The notes under the pieces are model-generated. The model made no database searches. It was not told the origin of the DNA and was given only the letters and a program-made list of their open reading frames with translations. From the NCBI GenBank assembly GCA_040388625.1, contig JAZKBK010000003.1:248001-312000 (forward strand): a stretch of DNA of 64,000 nt. The letters run 5' to 3'. A program made the translations under genes and the position numbers. Within the stretch, counting starts at the first letter, position 1. The number at the start of each line of letters is the position of its first letter. The DNA is from Gemmatimonadota bacterium (GTDB lineage Bacteria; Gemmatimonadota; Gemmatimonadetes; Gemmatimonadales; Gemmatimonadaceae). Shown here piece after piece: positions 55,804-64,000 of the stretch.

Positions 55804-56898
55804 TCAGCGCGTGTGTCGAAACCCCTGGCACAACACCGCCGACGCACCTTCGGCCTGACAGTGACTGCTGGGTGCGGATGTCTCACGCCTTCCGTACGAG
55901 CCAGAGTACAATGACGCTCCGCTCGCGTACACGTGCTGGTCCGCGGTCCCCCATCTGGCACGCGTTCCGCGCACGTCGATGTGCGCAAATGGCCCACTGG
56001 GTCCCATCTCTCGATACAGCCCGAGGCCGCCTGCGAGCTCGGGGTGAGCAAGCTCCACGCGATCGACCGCTGCTTCGATCACGCGTACGTCGCCCGCATC
56101 CACACGGCCGTCATGATTGAGGTCGTCCATACGGCCGTCCCCGTCGGAATCGATTATCATGTCGACAGCATCGCCATACTGATGCCGGCTCTCGCGTGCG
56201 CGGCCGCTCGCATCGCCGAGCGCAAAATTGTATGACGGTGTGCGGAATCCGGACAGCACTCGCACGTGCTCGGTGGAAACGCCGTGCATCTCTAGATCTG
56301 CGAGCACCAGCTCCACCTTGTCGAGCAACGCCTCACGCAGCACGATGTACTTCGGAAAGGGCGCAGCATCGTGCGTCACGAAATCGCCGAGTGTGAAGTG
56401 ATCCGAGACCGGGGTGCTGGCATTCTCCGCCGTTACTTCGACGAAGCCGGCGGGATTCTCATACGCATCCGATTGCACCGCGTGTATTTCCGCGGGCCAG
56501 AAACCCACACGATAGTCGTCGATGAACTCACCGCGCTTCGCCGCGAAAGGGATGACGCCGATGAACGCAAACGGATGTCCGCCAACCCCCTTCGGGATCG
56601 CGTACACTCCGCTCGGTGCACTCCCCGCTGCAAGGAGATGAATGCGGAGGCGCCCACTCGCGCCGGTGCTGGTGTCGCCGCGCTCCGCGAGCGGCACAAC
56701 GGACAACCCGTCTGGCACGGCCGGCGTCTCGGCTCGCGAGTCGTCGCGTGGAAGTCGCGCCGCAACTGCAGTGCTCTTACTCTTCGCCGCGGTGGCCTTC
56801 GGGCCGGATCCACGCGCGAATGCGGGGATCGCAACGGCACCAAGCAACAGGCACAACGCAGCGGCCCCCATCGCGTGAAGGCGGGGAATGGGCGACAT
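55804..56898 (-). CDS. Exported M15-like peptidase with dockerin-like calcium loops
   Basis: 364-residue protein with a signal peptide (ending IPAFARG). The C-terminal half matches D-Ala-D-Ala carboxypeptidase/M15 zinc peptidases: SGFRTPSYN at 216-224, SRHQYGDAVDM with His239 and Asp246, and FAHIDVRG with His306. Between the second and third motif, residues 250-270 read as two calcium loops, DSDGDGRMDD and NHDGRVDAGD, like a dockerin or EF-hand pair inserted in the fold. The N-terminal part (RIHLLAAGSAPSGVYAIPKG) is not recognised. Likely peptidoglycan-related; calcium dependence is inferred. Confidence 0.8.
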   Translation of the reverse strand: MSPIPRLHAMGAAALCLLLGAVAIPAFARGSGPKATAAKSKSTAVAARLPRDDSRAETPAVPDGLSVVPLAERGDTSTGASGRLRIHLLAAGSAPSGVYAIPKGVGGHPFAFIGVIPFAAKRGEFIDDYRVGFWPAEIHAVQSDAYENPAGFVEVTAENASTPVSDHFTLGDFVTHDAAPFPKYIVLREALLDKVELVLADLEMHGVSTEHVRVLSGFRTPSYNFALGDASGRARESRHQYGDAVDMIIDSDGDGRMDDLNHDGRVDAGDVRVIEAAVDRVELAHPELAGGLGLYREMGPSGPFAHIDVRGTRARWGTADQHVYASGASLYSGSYGRRETSAPSSHCQAEGASAVLCQGFRHTR

Positions 56899-56954
56899 GC
56901 CCCGAGTATCGGCAGCTGACCGCTATCCGCTACCCCCGGATTTGCCCTAGCCGC

Positions 56955-58097
<1,143 letters not shown>

Positions 58098-58182
58098 TTA
58101 CTCGGGGTCTAGCGTCCGTGCGATTTCGGACGTATAGCTCCGGAGCAGAGTTCGCCCGCTTTCCGCCCCCAACGAGACGACC

Positions 58183-60342
58183 ATGCATCGTTCCGCCCCA
58201 CTCGCGACTGCCTTCCTCCTCGCCGCCCTCGCCGGATCCTCCGCTGCCCAGCAGGCCCCGAGTAGTAAACGGGCGTTTACACCGACAGACTACTATAAGA
58301 TCACCAACCTCGCGGCGCCGGAAATCTCGCCGGACGGCAAGCTGGTCGCGTTCACCGTGACCACGGTCAAGGAGAAGGACAACAAGCGTCATTCCGAAGT
58401 CTGGGTGGTGCCAACCACGAGCGGCGCGCCAACGCGCTATACGTCGTCCGGCTTCGAGAGCAGCAACCCGCACTTCTCGCCCGATGGCAAGTATCTCTTT
58501 TTCACCTCTCGCCGCCCCGAAGGAAAGGGTGCACGCTGGGCTCTTCGAATGGATGTCCCCGGCGGCGAGGCATTCCAGATGGATGACTACCCCAACTCGA
58601 CCTCCGTCTCGGCAGATCATCGCATCGGCGTCTGGGCCGACACGGTCGACGCACCGGCGCGCGACACGAGCAAGCACGCAGCGGGTCCGTACGCAGCGAT
58701 GGGCAAGTTGTCCCGTCCGCCATTCGATGCGATCACAAAGCCAATCGACGCAAAACGCTTCGATGGAATGCAGTTCACCGACATGCGATTCAAGAGCAAC
58801 GATGCTGGCTTCGTCGCCAGTCGCAGCGAGCCGCGTCGTTATTCCGCGTCGCAGATCTGGATCCAGTCCTACGACGGCACACCGAAGAAGATGTTGACGA
58901 ACACGGCGTACTCGCATCGCGACGTCGTCATATCGCCGGATGGCAGATCGATCGCGTTCATCGCTGATGCTGAGCTGCGTCCCGACTCGGTTGTCGAAGC
59001 GGAGCGCGATTCGCTCGCGAAGCTGCCGTACGACTCCGTGCGTGACGAGCGCACGCGTGACGACGTCGACGTGTTCGTCATCCCCAGTGACGGCAGCGGT
59101 GCACCGCGTCGCGTAACGCGCTTCGCCGGAACCAAGCGGTCGCTCCAGTGGTCGCCCGATTCCAGGTCGATATCGTTTACGAGTGCACCGTCGCGCGTGA
59201 AGTCACAGCGCATCTATGTTGCGGGCATCACCGATGGCAACCCGCAGAACGTGCTGGGCGACTTCAAGTACGAGCCACAGCAGTACCAGTGGACTCCCAA
59301 GGGCGAGATAGTGATGAGTGCGTCAGTCGGCGGGCGGGCGGCGCTCTTCACCGTGAATCCGAAGGCCAAAGCGGTGAAGGAGATACTCGGTGGACGTCGT
59401 GCACTGCGCGGCTGGGATATCAACGTGCAGCACGGCCAGATTGCGTTCATCGCAACCGACATGACGCATCCCACCGAGCTGTTCATCGCGGACGCCACCG
59501 GCGCGCACGAGCGGAAGCTCACCGGCTTCAATGACCGGATGAACTCCGAGATCGCATTCGCCGACGGCGAGCGATTTACCTACAATTCCGTCGGCGGACT
59601 CGAGATCGAAGGTTGGCTGATGAAGCCGTACGGATACCAGGCCGGAAAGAAGTATCCACTCGTTCTCTACATCCACGGTGGTCCGCACTCGCAGTACGAC
59701 GAAGGATGGTTCGACGAATTTCAGAATCTCGCCGGCGCCGGAATGATGGTGTTGTTCACCAACCCGCGCGGATCGTCCGGCTACGGCGCGGACTTCACGT
59801 ATTCCACGCGCGGCCGCTGGGGCGCGGAAGATTACACCGATCTGATGAAGGCAGTCGACATTGCAGCCGCGCGACCCGACGTCGACTCCACGCGGATGGG
59901 CGTCACCGGCGGCTCCTACGGCGGATACATGACTGCATGGATCGAAACGAAAACCGATCGCTTCAAGGCCGCGCAGACGGATCGCATGATCAGCGACTGG
60001 ACCTACTGGTACGGAGCGAGCGACGCCCAGGGTCTCACCGAATTCGAATTCTACGGAAAGCCGTGGGATAATTTCGCGATGTACGATTCACTCTCGCCCA
60101 TCCGCCACGTGACCAGGGTCCGAACACCGACGCTGCTGGTGCAGAGCGAGAACGACTTCCGCGCACCGATGGGCGACGCCGAGTTGTGGTATCTTGCTCT
60201 CAAGAAGCAGGGAGTTCCGGCTGAGTTCGTGCGATATCCACGGTCGACGCACGAGCTGTCGCGTTCAGGCGAGCCCTGGCTCCTGGTAGACAGACTCGGC
60301 CGCATCCGCCAGTGGTTCTCGCACTGGCTCAGGTCCACATGA
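58183..60342 (+). CDS. Exported S9 peptidase, acylaminoacyl-peptidase/prolyl-oligopeptidase type
   Basis: 719-residue serine peptidase. A signal peptide (ending SSAAQ) is followed by a WD/PD40-type propeller (SPDGKLVAF, FSPDGKYLFF, SPDGRSIAF, SPDSRSISF) and the hydrolase domain. Catalytic Ser578 is in GGSYGGYMTAW, Asp in VQSENDFRAP and His in PRSTHELSR. Domain order fits subfamily S9C. A GH27 alpha-galactosidase gene overlaps its stop by four bases, so the two are co-translated, an unusual pairing of a peptidase with a glycosidase. Upstream lies a divergent trpS. Confidence 0.93.
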   Translation: MHRSAPLATAFLLAALAGSSAAQQAPSSKRAFTPTDYYKITNLAAPEISPDGKLVAFTVTTVKEKDNKRHSEVWVVPTTSGAPTRYTSSGFESSNPHFSPDGKYLFFTSRRPEGKGARWALRMDVPGGEAFQMDDYPNSTSVSADHRIGVWADTVDAPARDTSKHAAGPYAAMGKLSRPPFDAITKPIDAKRFDGMQFTDMRFKSNDAGFVASRSEPRRYSASQIWIQSYDGTPKKMLTNTAYSHRDVVISPDGRSIAFIADAELRPDSVVEAERDSLAKLPYDSVRDERTRDDVDVFVIPSDGSGAPRRVTRFAGTKRSLQWSPDSRSISFTSAPSRVKSQRIYVAGITDGNPQNVLGDFKYEPQQYQWTPKGEIVMSASVGGRAALFTVNPKAKAVKEILGGRRALRGWDINVQHGQIAFIATDMTHPTELFIADATGAHERKLTGFNDRMNSEIAFADGERFTYNSVGGLEIEGWLMKPYGYQAGKKYPLVLYIHGGPHSQYDEGWFDEFQNLAGAGMMVLFTNPRGSSGYGADFTYSTRGRWGAEDYTDLMKAVDIAAARPDVDSTRMGVTGGSYGGYMTAWIETKTDRFKAAQTDRMISDWTYWYGASDAQGLTEFEFYGKPWDNFAMYDSLSPIRHVTRVRTPTLLVQSENDFRAPMGDAELWYLALKKQGVPAEFVRYPRSTHELSRSGEPWLLVDRLGRIRQWFSHWLRST

Positions 60343-61505
60343 AAATACGCATCGGTATTGCCGCACTGTCGCTCGCACTGGTCGGTGCGAGCGCCCCCCA
60401 GTCTCGCAGTGTGTATGTCGACAATGGACTCGCGCTGACGCCACCGATGGGATGGAACAGCTGGAACCATTTCGGTTGCAACGTGAGCGAGTCGTTGATC
60501 CGGGAGACCGCTGATTCGATGGCAGCGAACGGGATGCGTGATGCCGGATACAAGTACGTTGTGATCGACGACTGCTGGCAGGTGGCACGCGCCGCGGACG
60601 GAACCATCATTGCGGACTCCACGCGCTTCCCGCATGGCATCGCCGCGCTCGCCGACTACGTCCACAGCAAGGGACTCAAATTCGGCATCTACACGGACGC
60701 AGGAACAAAAACCTGTCAGGGACGACCGGGCACTTACGGACATGAAGTGCAGGATGCACGCACGTATGCCGCGTGGCACGTCGATTACGTCAAGGAAGAC
60801 TGGTGCAACGCAACCGGACTCGATGCACCGACACAGTATGCAAAGTTCCGTGACGCACTGGCGCATTCCGGCCGCAAGATCGTTTTCAGCATCTGCGAGT
60901 GGGGACACAACCAGCCGTGGGACTGGGCACCGAAAACCGGCAATCTCTGGCGCACGACCGAGGACATCGAGGACAAGTGGCCGTCGATGCTCACGAATCT
61001 CGACATCTCTGCGCAGCACTCCAAGATCGCCGGCCCCGGTGCGTGGAACGACCCCGACATGCTCGAAGTCGGCAACGGCGGAATGACCGACGGCGAGTAT
61101 CGCGCGCACTTCAGCATGTGGGCAATCATGGCTGCACCGTTGCTGGCTGGGAACGACGTACGCACGATGTCAGCCGCGACAAAGTTAATTCTTCTCAACC
61201 CCGAAGTCATCGCCGTCGACCAGGACTCCCTCGGCGCACAGGGCGTGATAGTGTGGGAGCCGACGCCCGAGCTTCAGGTGTGGTCCAAACGTCTGCACGA
61301 CGGCTCGATCGCCGTTGCGCTGCTCAACCGCTCGACGGCCCCCGCGAAGATCTCCGCAAACTTCTGGCGAGCAGGACTTCACGTTGGATCAGCAAGCGTG
61401 CGCGATCTGTGGGCCCACTCGGATCTCGGCACATTCAAGAACGAATACGCAACAACCGTCGCCGCCCACGCCGTCGTCATGATACGCGTAAAACCCGTCG
61501 GATAG
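60339..61505 (+). CDS. Exported alpha-galactosidase, GH27
   Basis: 388-residue retaining enzyme that removes terminal alpha-galactose. Start ATG 60339 overlaps the peptidase stop (ATGA). A signal peptide (MKIRIGIAALSLALVGASA) precedes LTPPMGWNSWNHFGC, the family N-terminus. The nucleophile Asp is in YVKEDWCNATG, the acid/base in WNDPDMLEVGNGGM. DDCWQ and GIYTDAGTKTC complete the pocket. A small C-terminal beta domain ends the protein. It is unrelated in layout to the Tat-exported enzyme at 36.8 kb, so the window holds two alpha-galactosidase types. Confidence 0.94.
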   Translation: MKIRIGIAALSLALVGASAPQSRSVYVDNGLALTPPMGWNSWNHFGCNVSESLIRETADSMAANGMRDAGYKYVVIDDCWQVARAADGTIIADSTRFPHGIAALADYVHSKGLKFGIYTDAGTKTCQGRPGTYGHEVQDARTYAAWHVDYVKEDWCNATGLDAPTQYAKFRDALAHSGRKIVFSICEWGHNQPWDWAPKTGNLWRTTEDIEDKWPSMLTNLDISAQHSKIAGPGAWNDPDMLEVGNGGMTDGEYRAHFSMWAIMAAPLLAGNDVRTMSAATKLILLNPEVIAVDQDSLGAQGVIVWEPTPELQVWSKRLHDGSIAVALLNRSTAPAKISANFWRAGLHVGSASVRDLWAHSDLGTFKNEYATTVAAHAVVMIRVKPVG

Positions 61506-61587
61506 GACCCAAACCACCCTATCCCCAATGACACCGGCCACCACAACGACGCTCGGCGGCTGACACGTTCCGCCGCAACGATGTTCC

Positions 61588-61622
61588 GCGAATGTGGGGC
61601 ACGGACGTGTCCGTGCCTGTCA
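61588..61622 (-). repeat. 35-base hairpin repeat element, copy B
   Basis: Reverse-complement copy of the element at 10468-10502: arms GGGCACGGA and its partner, the same outer flanks, and a different four-base centre (ACGTGT core on this strand). It lies 83 bases after the GH27 stop, between convergent genes. Confidence 0.8.
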
Positions 61623-61679
61623 TTCCAGATGCAATCGAGCCCCGTTTATCCCCGACTGCATCGTATGTCCTGAGACTCG

Positions 61680-62405
61680 CTACGACATCAGGCGAAAATC
61701 GTCCTCGACACGCCTGATGATGCTCGTCGGCGAGTTGGAGTTTGGAAACAGCAGCGCATCGCTCACCGAAGTCAGCGCGATGCGCATCACGCGAAAGCGG
61801 TCGGCAGCGAGCGAGTAGAACTCGCTTATCCCGGCTTCCTGCGCGAGCCTGTGATTCGCGGCGAGCTCGTAGCCTCGCCTGCCCATCGATTCATAATATT
61901 CGAGATCGGGCCCGCCCTTCCGCCAGCGTCGCTCCTCGATGTGATCGGGGAACACACCACTGAGCCAGAGCGCGTAATTGCCAAGATGTTCGCGCGCCAG
62001 AAAGCTCCGCTTGGGATCCGAACTGTCAGCTGCGGCGAGGATTGCGCCGAGCGTGTCGTAGGTATCGTCATCGAATCGGCTGATGCGTTGTGCGCGATCC
62101 CGTACGCCGAACTCCATGAAGAGCGATGCGAGGAAGTCCGCCAGAACGCGGTCGCGCTCGCCGATGCGAGTGAGCGCATGGCGCATCACCACATACGTCA
62201 GAAGCGCATAGGATGCGATGACACCGCGATCCGTCCTCAGTAAGCCAATGAGCAAGCGCGGGTCGTCGAGCAGGACATCGACACCATCGTGCGCGAGCCG
62301 CCGCTCGCCTTCCTCCAGATCGGCGATGCGACCCGAAGCAATTACGTGAAGCGCGAGCTGAGCATCATCCCTCGTGAGTGAAGCGCGAACATTGGGTTTG
62401 ACCAT
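61680..62405 (-). CDS. Hypothetical helical protein, 241 residues
   Basis: Soluble, mostly helical protein; no signal peptide or membrane segment. From ATG 62405 it reads MVKPNVRASLTRDDAQLALHV. Regions of note are LLDDPRLLIGLLRT, FLASLFMEFGVRDRAQRISRFDDDTYDTL and EHLGNYALWLSGVFPDHIEERRWRKGG. The frame is open a further 53 residues upstream, but that part is not protein-like. I do not recognise a family, and the neighbours (a GH27 gene and a tRNA) give no hint. Confidence 0.65.
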   Translation of the reverse strand: MVKPNVRASLTRDDAQLALHVIASGRIADLEEGERRLAHDGVDVLLDDPRLLIGLLRTDRGVIASYALLTYVVMRHALTRIGERDRVLADFLASLFMEFGVRDRAQRISRFDDDTYDTLGAILAAADSSDPKRSFLAREHLGNYALWLSGVFPDHIEERRWRKGGPDLEYYESMGRRGYELAANHRLAQEAGISEFYSLAADRFRVMRIALTSVSDALLFPNSNSPTSIIRRVEDDFRLMS

Positions 62406-62528
62406 TGCGCGTACCCTCCGGCTGAAGCCTGTGGGTAGGAGTATCGGCAGGTGATTTTCTCCCAAAGCCGTCCGAGCACCGAGCCCCAAGTTCAGGGTCG
62501 GATAGGCATCATCGCACCACCAGAAACG

Positions 62529-62555
62529 AAAAAATCCCCGCCTGGTCAGGCGAGG
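62529..62555 (-). terminator. Intrinsic terminator of the tRNA-Gln transcript
   Basis: On the minus strand an eight- to nine-base stem (CCTCGCCTG with CAGGCGGGG, one G-T pair) is followed by A and six T residues. It starts 11 bases after the tRNA 3' end. Confidence 0.88.
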
Positions 62556-62565
62556 ACCCTTCAAT

Positions 62566-62637
62566 TGCCCCTCCTGGGGTCGAACCAGGACTCTTCCGCT
62601 CCAGAGGCGGACGTGTTGCCAGTTACACCAAGGGGCA
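62566..62637 (-). tRNA. tRNA-Gln (anticodon CTG)
   Basis: 72-base cloverleaf on the minus strand. Acceptor arms TGCCCCT and AGGGGCA pair fully. The anticodon stem TCCGC/GCGGA holds the loop CTCTGGA, giving anticodon CTG for codon CAG. The T arm is CCTGG-TTCGACC-CCAGG. CCA is not encoded. A strong terminator follows directly. Confidence 0.95.
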
Positions 62638-62842
62638 TCGGCCGGATTCCTTCCCCGGCAGATCCACCAAAGCTAAACCCACGCCACACCCCCATCAACC
62701 CCAATCAGCCCGCCCCCTCGGGCACAAACAACCCTCGCGCCCCGTCGCGCGTATCTATATACTGTGCAACCGGAAACGACCGACTGGGCATGGGTCCATC
62801 CCGCGCCTGCGTTTCCCGGCCGATTACCCATCGCTACCAGCC

Positions 62843-64000
62843 ATGAAACGCTTCTCCATTATCGCGGCTTCCATGCTCGCGCCTGCGCTCCTTGGAGCCC
62901 AACAGGCAGCAACGGAAGCACCGCCGACCATCGTCCCGTACCCGCCGACGACGCTCCCGCTCAAGCACGCTGCGCAGCCGACGACCTCGGCGATCACAGC
63001 GCAGGACCTGATGACGCGGCTCTACATCTTCGCCGACGACTCCATGCAGGGCCGCGAAGCCGGAACGATCGGCAACTTCAAGGGCACCGATTACATCGCC
63101 GCAGAGGCGAAGAAGATGGGCCTCATTCCCGCCGGCGATAACGGCGGCTACTTCCAGACGATTCCGCTCAAGGTTCGCTCGATCGACAATGGCTCGACCT
63201 TCACCGTCGGCGACGCCAACCTCGCTTACGGAAGCGACTGGGTTGCGACAGGCTCCAAGTCGGTCGACGGCAGCAACGTACAGATCATCTACGGCGGCAT
63301 CCTCGGCGACACAACGCAGATGATCAAGGCCGGCGAGGGCGCCGGAAAGATCGTCGTCTTCACCATGCCTCCAGGCACATCGCCACGCGCGATGCGCAGC
63401 GCTGCTCGGGCAGTCGAAGGCGCCGTCGCGGTCGGCATCGTCGGGCTCGACCAGTTCATGCCGTTCTTCACTCGTCCGCAGACCTTTGTCGATGATCCGA
63501 GCAACGAGCCGGCCGAGACGCCGCCGCCCACCCTGCTCATCTCGCACGCTGCTGCCGGCAAACTGATCCAGGGCAGCCCCGCTCCCGGCGCAACTCTGGG
63601 AGGCGCTCCGGCCAAGCTCGACCTCAAGCTTTCCGTCGAGCCGGTACCCTATCCCGCGCGTAACGTCGTCGGAATCATCCGCGGCAGCGATCCCAAGCTC
63701 GCGGGAGAGTACGTCGCGATGGGTGCGCATAACGACCACATCGGCTTCAACAACCGCCCGGTGGATCACGATTCGCTGCGCTTCTTCAACCACATCGTCC
63801 GTCCGGGTGGCGCCGAGGATGGCGCGAACCAGGCGACTCCGGAGCAGCAGGCTGAGGTGAACAAGGTGCTCGCCGCATATCGCGCGGGACATCCGAACTC
63901 GGCTCGCCCCGATTCGATCTCAAACGGCGCCGACGACGACGGCTCAGGCTCCGTGAGCGTTCTCGAGATCGCTCAGAAGATGGTGTCGGCCAGACCCAAG
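62843..64000 (+). CDS. Exported M28 peptidase with PA domain (C-terminal end missing)
   Basis: Zinc aminopeptidase family M28, cut by the right edge after 386 residues with no stop. Signal peptide MKRFSIIAASMLAPALLGAQ. Residues about 130-240 form a protease-associated (PA) domain, with VQIIYGGILGD, GKIVVFTMPPG and PTLLISHAAAGKL. The peptidase domain starts at PARNVVGIIRGSDPKLAGEYVAMGAHNDHIGF, giving the first zinc His, and NGADDDGSGSVSVLEIA supplies the bridging Asp. The remaining ligands lie outside the window. Expected to release N-terminal residues from peptides in the envelope. Confidence 0.9.
   Translation, partial: MKRFSIIAASMLAPALLGAQQAATEAPPTIVPYPPTTLPLKHAAQPTTSAITAQDLMTRLYIFADDSMQGREAGTIGNFKGTDYIAAEAKKMGLIPAGDNGGYFQTIPLKVRSIDNGSTFTVGDANLAYGSDWVATGSKSVDGSNVQIIYGGILGDTTQMIKAGEGAGKIVVFTMPPGTSPRAMRSAARAVEGAVAVGIVGLDQFMPFFTRPQTFVDDPSNEPAETPPPTLLISHAAAGKLIQGSPAPGATLGGAPAKLDLKLSVEPVPYPARNVVGIIRGSDPKLAGEYVAMGAHNDHIGFNNRPVDHDSLRFFNHIVRPGGAEDGANQATPEQQAEVNKVLAAYRAGHPNSARPDSISNGADDDGSGSVSVLEIAQKMVSARPK

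Overview
The window is a continuous, gene-dense, high-GC bacterial chromosome segment. GC is about 60 percent in the samples I counted by eye. There is no rRNA operon, prophage, insertion sequence or CRISPR array. The mix of genes points to a free-living Gram-negative bacterium, most likely Gemmatimonadota. It includes a SusC/SusD outer-membrane pair, a large Asp-box/VPS10-type protein, many exported S9, M14, M15 and M28 peptidases, lipoproteins, Tat export and an AddAB recombination nuclease. That phylum is an inference from gene content, not from a marker gene.

Layout. 1-5.1 kb: N-carbamoylputrescine amidase (cut by the window edge), a solute-binding lipoprotein coupled to its own chemoreceptor, and a serine hydrolase. 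5.1-10.4 kb: a PLP dehydratase, queC-queE for 7-deazaguanine synthesis, a PAS-GGDEF-EAL protein, and a small membrane-protein operon. 10.5-17.1 kb: Rieske oxygenase plus Fpg/Nei glycosylase, a coiled-coil lipoprotein, a CopC-CopD fusion and an orphan histidine kinase. 17.2-34.7 kb: a large peptide/hydroxyproline module. 34.8-43.1 kb: a galactoside module with a GH35 beta-galactosidase, a Tat-exported clan GH-D alpha-galactosidase, a sodium/solute symporter fused to a sugar-1-phosphate nucleotidyltransferase, and a galactokinase. 43.1-50.4 kb: addB-addA and, divergently, an SRPBCC protein and a UV-dimer glycosylase. 50.5-64 kb: exported peptidases and amidohydrolases, a GC-rich trpS, a GH27 alpha-galactosidase, one tRNA-Gln and a truncated M28 peptidase.

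The most interesting system is at 17.2-34.7 kb. Seven overlapping minus-strand genes encode a GntR regulator followed by the whole trans-4-hydroxy-L-proline route: alpha-ketoglutarate-semialdehyde dehydrogenase, hydroxyproline 2-epimerase, a three-subunit D-hydroxyproline dehydrogenase, and a DapA-type deaminase. A DPP-IV-like exported peptidase follows at the distal end. Directly upstream on the same strand is a second operon, SusC-SusD-VPS10-like protein. Each operon has a GGATA-N3-TATCC dyad overlapping a promoter-like -10 element, and the two 18-base sites differ at only three positions. I infer one regulon for capture, cleavage and catabolism of hydroxyproline-rich (collagen-like) peptides.

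A second theme is a family of short intergenic hairpins with core CGGA-N4-TCCG, present at six places and always beyond gene ends. Two copies form a 35-base element at 10.5 and 61.6 kb in opposite orientation.
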